DNA of 64,000 bases from assembly GCA_002422605.1 (NCBI GenBank), contig DISW01000004.1, positions 23,073 through 87,072 of the forward strand, given 5' to 3'. The notes beneath the pieces were generated by a model. The model saw only the letters and a list, made by a program, of their open reading frames with translations, was not told where the DNA came from and did not search any database. Source of the DNA: Bacteriovoracaceae bacterium UBA6200 (GTDB lineage Bacteria > Bdellovibrionota > Bacteriovoracia > Bacteriovoracales > Bacteriovoracaceae). A program made the translations under genes and the position numbers. Of this stretch, positions 52,288 to 60,961 are shown piece after piece; position 1 is the stretch's first letter, and every line of letters starts with the position of its first letter.

Positions 52288-52825
52288 TATAGTTAGTTAA
52301 AAAAGTAGAAAGTGAGAAATTATATTTTGTCTCTTTATTGGTTACTGTTACCCGCGCCTGCCAGATGATCTTTTCAATATTCTTTTTCAATTCTTCGAAA
52401 ATCATTTTCTCTAAGGCCTGATTTCTTTGGTTCTTAGTGCTGTCATTGTAGTAGTCACCTTCGTATGCATTTTGTGCATCTTCAGAGACTCCATCTTTTT
52501 GAGAAAAGAGCTGCCCAAAGTCCGGAACAGTTAATTTTTTTATTTCGAGCGTGTATTCATAGCCGCTGAATTCTGACTCTTCGAAGGTTTTAGTTTCTTT
52601 CAGGGTTGTAGTGACATTGGTAAATTTGGGTGGATCCAGAAAGAGTTCATTGATTTTTCTTTCGGCCAGTTGCTGCAGAATTAATTGTTCTTCTGACAAG
52701 CGGGAGTCTTCAACGTTATAACCTTGACTGGTAAGGTAAGCAGTAACAAAAAACGCGAAGAGAGTGACGGCAATCATCACTTCTAAAAGGGAAAAACCTT
52801 GTTCGTTTTTTAATTTGATATCCAC
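52256..52825 (-). CDS. gspI: Minor pseudopilin GspI
   Basis: A 189-residue pseudopilin with the prepilin motif EQGFSLLEVMIAVTLFAFF at residues 8-26 (cleavage after Gly). It initiates assembly of the pseudopilus tip. It is longer than the usual 120-130 residues, owing to a charged insert in the soluble part. Overlaps gspH by 16 bases and gspJ by 32. Confidence 0.86.
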   Translation of the reverse strand: MDIKLKNEQGFSLLEVMIAVTLFAFFVTAYLTSQGYNVEDSRLSEEQLILQQLAERKINELFLDPPKFTNVTTTLKETKTFEESEFSGYEYTLEIKKLTVPDFGQLFSQKDGVSEDAQNAYEGDYYNDSTKNQRNQALEKMIFEELKKNIEKIIWQARVTVTNKETKYNFSLSTFLTNYNEKIQLNVGF

Positions 52826-53505
52826 TGTTTATAAACCTCGTCCATTCTAGTTTGAAGGATATCTTCCAGTTTCGCAACGCTAGAAGTCGGTAGAGGTTCA
52901 AAAACACTGTTGGTCTCTGTAATGAAGGGAGCTATCTCGAGGTAAGCGATTTCATCAGTTGTTGAGAATATAATAAGCCCGGCGTCCTTCTCTCCTGTGG
53001 GGAAGAAGTAAAGAACGGCTTCCCCTTGAGTAACGAGAGCTTTTTGCGAAGAACTGGCCATGCCCAGGATAGTTACGTCATGAGAAATCTCATGCTTTAT
53101 TTCTTCAAATTCTTCAACTTTGGTGAATTGTCGGTCGATTGAAGTCCGCTTTTCATTCTCTGCTTTGATTTCCTGCAGAGATTTGGAGGTTTTCTCAGGC
53201 ATATCAGGGAGTGGCAGGTTTCCGGCCGGTCCGTATTCGACCGTGTATTCAGTAGGGGATTTATCGAGAGAAATTCTGAGTCTCACGACTGCATTTCTGA
53301 GGACCGCTTCATTGCTCGCAAAACGAACAGAACGGTCAAGATCATCAACAGCAGTTTGGAGGTCTCGATGTTTTTGAACGTGATCACTTGAAGGTATCAC
53401 CATAAACATCATAGCGGCGAGAACCAGGGCCACCAGGATTTCAATTAACGAGAAACCCTGGTGGTTAGAAATTAATTTAGAGGTCTTTTGAGTTGATGTC
53501 GGCAT
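52810..53505 (-). CDS. gspH: Minor pseudopilin GspH
   Basis: A pseudopilin of about 231 residues with a charged leader followed by HQGFSLIEILVALVLAAMM (cleavage after Gly), and a soluble beta-rich domain with VDDLDRSVRFASNEAVLRN, typical of GspH/FimT. I start at ATG 53505 (MPTSTQKTSK); an upstream frame reaches 53538. Overlaps the end of gspG. Confidence 0.85.
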   Translation of the reverse strand: MPTSTQKTSKLISNHQGFSLIEILVALVLAAMMFMVIPSSDHVQKHRDLQTAVDDLDRSVRFASNEAVLRNAVVRLRISLDKSPTEYTVEYGPAGNLPLPDMPEKTSKSLQEIKAENEKRTSIDRQFTKVEEFEEIKHEISHDVTILGMASSSQKALVTQGEAVLYFFPTGEKDAGLIIFSTTDEIAYLEIAPFITETNSVFEPLPTSSVAKLEDILQTRMDEVYKQWISN

Positions 53506-53923
53506 CTGAACCTTCACCACCTTCAGTGTTATCAGCACCTAGAGAGATGATTGTGAAAGTTTTACCATCGGATTCATAGATAAATTCATTATCCCATGGA
53601 TCAAGAGGAACTTTCCCACCTTCAATGTATCCGCCCGGAGCGTAACGCTTACATTCCCGGCCGCCTGTTGGCTTCTCAATCAGAGCATCAAGACCCTGAT
53701 CCGTAGTAGGAAGGAAATTACAGTCACGGCGAAATTCTTTCAATCGGTCAGAGAGCGATTTGATCTGAATTTTTGCAGACGAAACTTTACCTTCTTGAAG
53801 CTGTTCGAAAACTCGACCACCAACAAAAGTACCCGCGAGGGCCAAGAGGGTGAGGGCGATCAAAATCTCAATTAAGCTCATACCAGCTTGGGATTTCATG
53901 ATCTTTTGAATATTACTTAGCAT
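53477..53923 (-). CDS. gspG: Major pseudopilin GspG
   Basis: A 148-residue major subunit of the type II secretion pseudopilus. It has a prepilin motif with GMSLIEILIALTLLALAG at about residues 14-31, the conserved LPTTDQGLDALIEKP, and the calcium-site C-terminus DPWDNEFIYESDG to LGADNTEGGEGSDADI. Length and motifs are standard. Confidence 0.94.
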   Translation of the reverse strand: MLSNIQKIMKSQAGMSLIEILIALTLLALAGTFVGGRVFEQLQEGKVSSAKIQIKSLSDRLKEFRRDCNFLPTTDQGLDALIEKPTGGRECKRYAPGGYIEGGKVPLDPWDNEFIYESDGKTFTIISLGADNTEGGEGSDADINSKDL

Positions 53924-53932
53924 ATTTTCTCC

Positions 53933-55147
53933 TTAGCGAAGCGAGTTCATGTTCATCATCGGGATAACAACGGCAAATACAATAAAGCCGATGGCCGCAC
54001 CCAGACAAATCATCATGATGGGTTCAAGTACAGAGGTGAGTCCGCTGATTTTCGATTGTACTTGATCTTCATAGTTTTCTGAAATGATTTTTAACATTGG
54101 TTCTAATTCCCCTGAACGTTCACCTAGTTTAATCATATGAGTCACCATGGCAGGGAAGTAACCACTTTGTATCAACGGAGCAGCAATGGAAGCACCTTCT
54201 GATACTGAAATGCGGGCCTTTTCCACAGCATCTTTCATATGAACGTTCGGGATCAAGTTTTTAACGATGGTAAGGGCAGTCAAAATAGGTACCCCGGAGT
54301 TCATTAAAGTTCCTAATGTAGAGCAAAAGCGGCTTACATTAATCATTTTAATCATCAGACCCAGGATCGGCAGTCTTAACTGCAGAGCATGCCACTGAGA
54401 TTCACCCTTTTTAGTATGAATATATTTATTCACCATATAGGCGGTTCCTACTATTCCAGCAATAACGGCCCACCAGTAACTAATCAGGAAATTAGAAATC
54501 CAGATACAAATCTCAGTAATAAGGGGGAGCTCTTTTTTCATACTGATAAAAATTTTGGCAATCTTTGGAATAACGAAGATGAAAATAACATTCATCATCA
54601 CAAAACCAAAAATACCCATGATCATAGGATAGGTCATGGCCCCACGGATTTTACTCTTGAGTTTCACCTGAGATTCAGTGAAATCCGCCAGACGAAGAAG
54701 AACAATTTCCAAAGTTCCGGAAGCTTCACCTGCTTCAACCATATTCACATAAATAGAGTTGAATATTTTCGGGTGATCCTGGAGCGACTTAGCGAGACTG
54801 GCCCCTTCATTCACTTTTTGTTTAAGGTCTGAAAGAACCAAGCGCAGGTTCGGGTTTTCCACCTGATCAACGAGAGCAGATAAGGCTTCCACAATTTGAA
54901 TTTTGGCCTTAATTAATGTTGCAAGTTGTCTGGTCATCATCGCCAGATCTTCCACTGGCACAGAACCTCTGAGCTGCAGGAGACTCGGACCTCCGGATGT
55001 TCCCTGGGCCTTTTGCTCCTGAATGTCGATCAGCATGATACCAAGAGATTTCACGCGTTGCTTGGCCGCTACAATACTTTCCACGTTGATCGTGTTCTTT
55101 ACTTCTTTACCGGTTCTGTCTAAACCTTTGTAAGAGTAGATTGGCAT
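53933..55147 (-). CDS. gspF: Type II secretion inner-membrane platform protein GspF
   Basis: A 404-residue polytopic protein with two GspF/TadC repeats. It has MPIYSYKGLDRTGKEVKNT, VEAGEASGTLEIVLLRLADF, three or four transmembrane helices (near 170-190, 220-240 and 375-398), and a second repeat with KLGERSGELEPMLKI. It links the GspE ATPase to pseudopilin assembly. Abuts gspE (one-base overlap) and gspG. Confidence 0.94.
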   Translation of the reverse strand: MPIYSYKGLDRTGKEVKNTINVESIVAAKQRVKSLGIMLIDIQEQKAQGTSGGPSLLQLRGSVPVEDLAMMTRQLATLIKAKIQIVEALSALVDQVENPNLRLVLSDLKQKVNEGASLAKSLQDHPKIFNSIYVNMVEAGEASGTLEIVLLRLADFTESQVKLKSKIRGAMTYPMIMGIFGFVMMNVIFIFVIPKIAKIFISMKKELPLITEICIWISNFLISYWWAVIAGIVGTAYMVNKYIHTKKGESQWHALQLRLPILGLMIKMINVSRFCSTLGTLMNSGVPILTALTIVKNLIPNVHMKDAVEKARISVSEGASIAAPLIQSGYFPAMVTHMIKLGERSGELEPMLKIISENYEDQVQSKISGLTSVLEPIMMICLGAAIGFIVFAVVIPMMNMNSLR

Positions 55148-56877
55148 TATTCGGCCTCTTCAGCATTAATCGCGCGGACAACTTCATCTACTGAGGTAAT
55201 ACCTTCAAAAATTTTATCAAGGGCATCACCGCGGAGAGTTCTCATTCCTGCTCTAATCGCTGCCTTTTTAATAGTGGCAGCATCAGTTTTTTGAATGATG
55301 AGAGCGCGGATTTCATCGTTAATTAATAATAGTTCGGAAACCACGGTCCTTCCGGCGTAACCGGTGTTGCTGCATTTAGCGCAACCCACAGGCTTATAGA
55401 TAGTAGAGGCTGCCGGAACTGTATCTAGATCTAAAATGACTTTTTCAAAATCAGTCAGTTCAGTCGGTTGTTTACAGTTATTACAAAGCGTTCTTACAAG
55501 ACGTTGCGCCAGAACTCCCACTAAAGAGGAGGAGATCAAGAAAGGTTGAACTCCCATATCAATCAATCGGGTTGGGGCCGAACTTGAGTCATTGGTGTGA
55601 AGAGTGGAAAGCACAAAGTGACCGGTTAGGGAGGCGTTAATGGCAATCTCAGCTGTTTCACGGTCACGGGTTTCCCCGATCATCACAACATCCGGGTTCT
55701 GACGAAGAATTGATCTTAAAGCTACGGCGAAGGAGAGATCAATTTTGTGATTCACCTGAATTTGAGAGATACCGGGAATTTCATATTCCACAGGGTCTTC
55801 CACGGTGATAATCATTTTATCGGGAGTTTTAATCCGGTCTAAAAGCGCAAAGAGAGTTGTCGTTTTACCGTGACCTGTTGGTCCCGTTACATATAAAACT
55901 CCGTGCTTTCTTCCACCGAGCTCCTGAAGTCCATCCAGTACTTTTCCTCGAAAACCAAGGTTTTCAAGGTTGAGTGCCATATTATTCTTCTCGAGGACCC
56001 TCATAACGATACGTTCACCGTTTTGAATAGGAACTGTAGAAAGACGGATATCAATATCTTTACCGGCAATTTTAATTTTAATACGGCCATCTTGAGGAAG
56101 ACGTTTTTCAGCAATATCCAATCGGGCCATAACTTTAATACGTGATGATACGGCAGCATGGGTCTTCTTAGGTTGACGAAGAATTTCTGTCATCACCCCG
56201 TTGATCCGAAAGCGGTAAATCGTTTCTCTCTCGTAGGGTTCAATATGAATATCCGAGGCGCGTTCTTTAACAGCTCGGAAAATAATCGAGTTCACGAATC
56301 TAATGACCGGAGCTTCATCGGCTGCGGAATCAAGAATATCGATAGGACCTTCAAGATCAAGATTCTCCTCGAATTCTTCATCCTCAATGGAGTCTACCAG
56401 ATTTCGGTTGGCCTTCTCATAAACACGGTTAATGGCATCCTGGATACGAAGGGAAGTGGTGCAGATGATCTTGATCTCTTTTTTATAGATCATGTGAAGA
56501 TCATTCACCACATTGAAATTGAATGGATTACTCATCAACACGGTGACCGAAAAATCTGTTTCCAGACAAGGGAGTACCTCGTGATGTTTGGCGTAGTTGA
56601 TGGAAAGATCCTTCACCACGTTGGCATCAATTTCTTCGATTTTAATATCAGTCTGATAAGGGATACCAATCTGGAGACAAACAATTCTGATTAAGTCATG
56701 AGAATGGATATAGTTTTTACTGAGAAGAATATCTCCCAGCATTCCACCCTCACTTCGTTGTTGTTCCAGAGATTCTTCAAGTTGAGAACGAGTAAGAGAG
56801 GTATGCTTGAGTAAAAGCTCACCGATCTTTTCCTTACTTAGCTCAATATTTTCCAGAACATCATGATTTACATTCAT
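55147..56877 (-). CDS. gspE: Type II secretion ATPase GspE
   Basis: A 576-residue cytoplasmic hexameric ATPase. It has an N-terminal MshEN-like domain, Walker A VTGPTGHGKTTTL (about 330), Asp box TVEDPVEYE, Walker B VVMIGETRDRETAE, His box TGHFVLSTLHTN, and a zinc-binding tetracysteine CNNC to CAKC. It powers pseudopilus assembly. All catalytic motifs are intact. Confidence 0.95.
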   Translation of the reverse strand: MNVNHDVLENIELSKEKIGELLLKHTSLTRSQLEESLEQQRSEGGMLGDILLSKNYIHSHDLIRIVCLQIGIPYQTDIKIEEIDANVVKDLSINYAKHHEVLPCLETDFSVTVLMSNPFNFNVVNDLHMIYKKEIKIICTTSLRIQDAINRVYEKANRNLVDSIEDEEFEENLDLEGPIDILDSAADEAPVIRFVNSIIFRAVKERASDIHIEPYERETIYRFRINGVMTEILRQPKKTHAAVSSRIKVMARLDIAEKRLPQDGRIKIKIAGKDIDIRLSTVPIQNGERIVMRVLEKNNMALNLENLGFRGKVLDGLQELGGRKHGVLYVTGPTGHGKTTTLFALLDRIKTPDKMIITVEDPVEYEIPGISQIQVNHKIDLSFAVALRSILRQNPDVVMIGETRDRETAEIAINASLTGHFVLSTLHTNDSSSAPTRLIDMGVQPFLISSSLVGVLAQRLVRTLCNNCKQPTELTDFEKVILDLDTVPAASTIYKPVGCAKCSNTGYAGRTVVSELLLINDEIRALIIQKTDAATIKKAAIRAGMRTLRGDALDKIFEGITSVDEVVRAINAEEAE

Positions 56878-56880
56878 AGC

Positions 56881-59430
56881 TTATTGCACCGATTTGATAA
56901 TTTCCTGGTAGTCAGGGGTATCTATGTCAGATCCTTCTTCTAACGCGTTCTCATCCGGTCCGATGTCGACCTTGTTTAAGTTTTTATAGTGTTCAGCATC
57001 TGATAGATCATAAAGAGGACCGGCGATCTGATTATCTAATTTCTTATTCAGGTCATCCGTCATCTTTTTGTTAGGATCCTTTTCATCCTCTGTGAACATA
57101 TGTTTCATGCCCTGATTCCTTCTTTCCAAAATGTCCTTCGTATTCGCCGAAGCCGTTTTGGCATATGGAGAAAGAATCTTAGGAGTCATGAAAAAGAGCA
57201 CGTTCACTTTCTCCACCTGTTTCGTTTTATTTTTGAACAACCAGCCCAGAACCGGAATATCTCCCAGAATAGGCACCTTGTTGTTTGTAACCAGCTCACG
57301 GTCACGAAGTAATCCGCCCATCGCAATGGTGTCGCGGTCACGAACCATCACTTCAGTTACTGCAGAACGAGTCGTCGTCGGACGTCCACCGCTCTGAGAA
57401 GGGGATTCTTCACTCTTAAAGTCATCAATTTTTTGATTGATCTTAAGTTTCACAAATCGGGTTACTTTATTGATTTGCGGAGTGATTTTTAATGAAAGCT
57501 TAGCTTCCTGCTGAGTGGTACTAAAGGCCTGGACTCCGCCGGTTGCAATTGTTGAGTTACTTACTGGAACAGTATCACCAACCTCAAATGTCGCTTCAGT
57601 GTTATCTAAGGCAAGAATTTGAGGAGTCGCAAGGACGTTAGTGCTTGAGTGAGTAGCAATCGCCTTAATGAGGGCGTTAACAGCGTTTACTTTGGTTGTT
57701 GTTGTTCCTGCGGCAGTAGTCGTAGTTACTGTACGAGTAGGACCGAATCCCAGACCTGCGATAAAACCGCCCAGAGACTGAGGAACACCTGAAGTCAGAA
57801 GTCCCAGTAAACCTGAAGACGCTGAATCTTTCGTTGTGAACCCTGTTCGCTGAACGTTTCCTTGCCCATAAGCACCTACGTACTCAACTCCGAAACCCTG
57901 GTTCTTAGTAACGTTAGCTTCTAAAATCAAGCCTTCAACATAAACCTGGTCACGAGGAATATCAAGCCTTCCAATCACATCTTTAAGAGTGAGCCAATCG
58001 GTCGGTGAAGCGGTTACTACCAGAGCATTATTATTTTTATCCGATGTAATCTTTACTTCGGCCGAGAAAATCGGGTTTTCTCCGCCTCCAGAGAACGAAG
58101 TAAAGCGGCTCGCACCACCGGTACTGCCTCCTGTCGGAGCATTACCAGAAACAATACTAGAGAGAGTTTTAGAAAGTTCTTCCGAATCGCCGTAGTTTAA
58201 ATAATAAACGTGAACGCGGTTAGAGCCTGATGAAATAAGTTTTACATCCAGTTTATTGATAAGTTCTCTTAACTGTTTGGCACCTTCAGCGTTTGCCATG
58301 GCGATAATAGAGTTCGTTCTTGGTTCAGCAATAATTCGGGAAATCACACTGGTTGATTCTGTTCCGCCGCCAGTTGATCCGGTAAAGCGGGGAGTTGAAG
58401 TTCCTGTTCTGCCTGTCGCTCCTGATGCACCAGAGCCGCCTTTAAGAATATTATCCAGAAGCTTTGCAATCTCCTGGGCCGAAGAATTTTTCACTTGGAC
58501 AATTTGAAGCGCTTCTTCATGTCCTGTGACATCAAGGAACTTAACCATTTTGGCCAGACGATTAATGTTTGAGCCTGTGTCAGCAATGATAATGGTGTTG
58601 GTCTGTTTAATATCAATGATTCGTCCATAACGACTCATGAATGGGCGGAAGTTACGGGCAATTTCCGCAGCTGAAACGTGCTTAAGAGAAATAACTCTCA
58701 TGACATAGTTTTCTGTGTCAGGAGTATAGTTGCCGGTATAAATCTTAGTAGGAGTATAACGGATATCCCGAGCGTTAATCACTTTATAAAACGCACCCGT
58801 TTTGATGAGAGAGTATCCCGCCATATTGAGTGCCGCCAAGTAAGCCTTCCAGGCATCTCCAACCGTAATAGGAGTAGGAGCGATGATGGAAACTTTACCC
58901 TTAACGTCTTTATCAAGAATAAGATTAATCCCGGTCAGCTTTTGCATGTGTTTTGTAATTTCCATGATGTCGGTATCAGGGAAGTCAAAACTCTCAACAA
59001 TTTCAGGTCCGAAAGCTGTTTCAGGATTTAAATTAACATATTTACTATTTTTCGGTTGTGCCTGAAGGGCCTTGGAAGGACGATTTCCGAAAGCTTGATC
59101 ATTGGCATCTTCATCCTCATCTGGTTCAAAAGCTGCGTCTGCATTAAGTGGCTCTTCAGCATTGTCATTCAGATCCTCTTCATCATTGAAGTTTTCTGCT
59201 GCTTTTAAAGCCGCAGCTGCATCTTCAGCAGACATGGATTCAATGTCAGATGTGCTTGCCCCAGGAGTAGCTGCATCAGGGGATGGAGGGGTTCCGTTTC
59301 CAGTGTTCGTATTGAAGCGAGTTTGCGAACGGTATTTATTAAATTGTGCCTGTGCTTCATAACTCCCTAGTAAGAGAGAAACAAAGAGCAGTGAACTCAT
59401 GAAATGTTTCTTTTGACGTCTTGTCTTCAT
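56881..59430 (-). CDS. gspD: Type II secretion secretin GspD
   Basis: An 849-residue outer-membrane channel protein. It has a signal peptide (about 1-28), a low-complexity acidic segment rich in Asp, Glu and Ala (about 60-112), N0 to N3 ring domains (FDFPDTDIMEITKHMQKLTG at N0), a Gly/Ser/Thr-rich loop in N3, then the secretin core with GLILEANVTKNQGFGVEYVG and the conserved VPILGDIPVLGWLF. The C-terminal tail of about 100 residues is charged and could bind a pilotin. Longer than E. coli GspD (about 650), mainly through the acidic insert and tail. Confidence 0.94.
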   Translation of the reverse strand: MKTRRQKKHFMSSLLFVSLLLGSYEAQAQFNKYRSQTRFNTNTGNGTPPSPDAATPGASTSDIESMSAEDAAAALKAAENFNDEEDLNDNAEEPLNADAAFEPDEDEDANDQAFGNRPSKALQAQPKNSKYVNLNPETAFGPEIVESFDFPDTDIMEITKHMQKLTGINLILDKDVKGKVSIIAPTPITVGDAWKAYLAALNMAGYSLIKTGAFYKVINARDIRYTPTKIYTGNYTPDTENYVMRVISLKHVSAAEIARNFRPFMSRYGRIIDIKQTNTIIIADTGSNINRLAKMVKFLDVTGHEEALQIVQVKNSSAQEIAKLLDNILKGGSGASGATGRTGTSTPRFTGSTGGGTESTSVISRIIAEPRTNSIIAMANAEGAKQLRELINKLDVKLISSGSNRVHVYYLNYGDSEELSKTLSSIVSGNAPTGGSTGGASRFTSFSGGGENPIFSAEVKITSDKNNNALVVTASPTDWLTLKDVIGRLDIPRDQVYVEGLILEANVTKNQGFGVEYVGAYGQGNVQRTGFTTKDSASSGLLGLLTSGVPQSLGGFIAGLGFGPTRTVTTTTAAGTTTTKVNAVNALIKAIATHSSTNVLATPQILALDNTEATFEVGDTVPVSNSTIATGGVQAFSTTQQEAKLSLKITPQINKVTRFVKLKINQKIDDFKSEESPSQSGGRPTTTRSAVTEVMVRDRDTIAMGGLLRDRELVTNNKVPILGDIPVLGWLFKNKTKQVEKVNVLFFMTPKILSPYAKTASANTKDILERRNQGMKHMFTEDEKDPNKKMTDDLNKKLDNQIAGPLYDLSDAEHYKNLNKVDIGPDENALEEGSDIDTPDYQEIIKSVQ

Positions 59431-59442
59431 TTCCGCTCGTCC

Positions 59443-60759
59443 TTATTTCTTAATGGAATACTCTTGAACAGAGGTTGCACCTTCCCGCTTGATACCGAGC
59501 TGAAGATTATCCAGGTTTTTAATGCGTCCAAAGAGGGACATTACTTCGTTTAAGTCATTAATAGGTTTACCGTTGATTGAAGTGATGATGTCCTGATCTT
59601 GTAATCCAAGATAAGGAAAAATCCCTTCAGGATCCATTTCTGTCATTTTGAATGAGAGGGAACCATCAGGATTCTGAATCTTAATCGCCCGCGCCTGAGT
59701 AAGAATTGACGCCAGGTCTTTTATTTTTTCATCGAGAAGAGCTTTAGAAATCGTAAATTTATTACCAACATTTTCAATCCCTGAGATTTTCTTATTGGCC
59801 ACATATTGGCGGCTTTGTGCTGGAGTCATAACGGAAATAGGTGAGCGAGCTTCTTTGGCCTTATCAGAGGCAATGCTTTCACAAATCCCACTCTCTAAAT
59901 TTCTCACAAGAATTTCAAGGCGAGTGATTTTAAAAATTTTGGCCAGATTATCAATCGATTCACCTTCACGAAGTTCTTTTAAGTCTCTATCTCCGCGAAC
60001 CTGAACTGATGCCAGAGACTTCACAGCATCTTGAAGCACGATAGTGTTAACCAGCTTGATCGGAAGTGAACTCTGCTGTTGGGCCTTCTCACATTTGGTG
60101 TCTGCAACTTTTTTCTTGGCGCCGAGACCCGTATTGGTTCTGAAGATGTTGATACTTCTGACTTGAGAAAGTGTACCAGCATTAAAATCATCGCTTAAAT
60201 CAAGAGTTACCCGATAGTCCCGTGCTGAATCGAGGGCCGGCCCTCCTCTTACCATGAGGGCCGAAACTTTTCCTAGAGAATAGGTTACTGAAGCAACGAT
60301 CGCTACCAGTGCTACCTGATGAATTGTTTCTCTGGCTTCACGTGAAAGAAATTTCTCAATATTTTGACTAAGACTAGGAGAGAGCAAGAGGCTTGCTTTA
60401 TCTTTGCTACCTTCTTTAGCGCCAGGTATTGTCCAGGCCCGTGCCTTGCTTCCGGCCAATTTCGCTTTGAAGCGGCTTAATGAATCAGAAAACTTATCTT
60501 TCCATGTAGGGGATAAATCTTCTTGATAAGGTATTGGTGTTTCACCAGTTAAGTCAGAATCTGATAACTCTTTTTTACTTTTAGATGATCGCAAACGAGA
60601 GAAAGCTTCAGAGAATTTTTCTTTCATCGAAGGCTTGGATTCAGGTAAGGTTGTTTCGCCCGCTTGATCTTCATCAGAAATATCATCCTGATCAGATAAG
60701 TCCTTCATCTTCTGACGGTTCAGTTTGTTTTTTAGGAAGTCTTTGATTTTATTTATCAT
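59443..60759 (-). CDS. gspC: Type II secretion protein GspC with extended cytoplasmic region
   Basis: A 438-residue bitopic protein. The cytoplasmic N-terminus is about 145 residues (usual is about 20) and contains two copies of a degenerate repeat of about 38 residues (SDxD..GET..P...KFS..SR) at about 28-58 and 66-99. A transmembrane helix follows (about 148-169), then the periplasmic HR domain and a C-terminal PDZ domain (about 345-430). GspC connects the inner platform to GspD. I start at ATG 60759 rather than the TTG codon before it. First gene of the gsp operon. Confidence 0.88.
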   Translation of the reverse strand: MINKIKDFLKNKLNRQKMKDLSDQDDISDEDQAGETTLPESKPSMKEKFSEAFSRLRSSKSKKELSDSDLTGETPIPYQEDLSPTWKDKFSDSLSRFKAKLAGSKARAWTIPGAKEGSKDKASLLLSPSLSQNIEKFLSREARETIHQVALVAIVASVTYSLGKVSALMVRGGPALDSARDYRVTLDLSDDFNAGTLSQVRSINIFRTNTGLGAKKKVADTKCEKAQQQSSLPIKLVNTIVLQDAVKSLASVQVRGDRDLKELREGESIDNLAKIFKITRLEILVRNLESGICESIASDKAKEARSPISVMTPAQSRQYVANKKISGIENVGNKFTISKALLDEKIKDLASILTQARAIKIQNPDGSLSFKMTEMDPEGIFPYLGLQDQDIITSINGKPINDLNEVMSLFGRIKNLDNLQLGIKREGATSVQEYSIKK

Positions 60760-60922
60760 CAATTTATTGTCATCAAAATTGATGTTATGTGCAAGCTCTC
60801 TTCTTTATGAATTAAACTGTAGTGCTAAAGTTGGTTATGTAGTCGATCGTTTTAATCAGAGATCTTGCGTTTATCTTTATAAAAAAGGCTAGAACTTCTG
60901 TACTTTGAAATGAACCGGCCTT

Positions 60923-60928
60923 TATAAT
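60923..60928 (+). promoter_or_regulatory. Possible -10 element for the acyl-CoA dehydrogenase gene
   Basis: A perfect TATAAT lies about 35 bases before the gene, but no good -35 is found at 17 bases. AAAGAGG at 60950-60956 is the ribosome site. The divergent 200-base region also holds the gsp operon promoter, which I cannot point to. Confidence 0.35.
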
Positions 60929-60961
60929 TATATATTATTTGTCACTGTCTAAAGAGGCCTT

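Noticed and set aside
54389..54832. 147-residue open frame opposite gspF
   Set aside because: Shadow of a well-conserved gene with low-complexity His/Asn content.
56158..56694. 178-residue open frame opposite gspE
   Set aside because: It is antisense to a clearly conserved ATPase gene and has no recognisable domain.
59102..59362. Ser/Ala-rich open frame opposite gspD
   Set aside because: It is the mirror of the acidic Asp/Glu/Ala insert of GspD and is a composition artefact.
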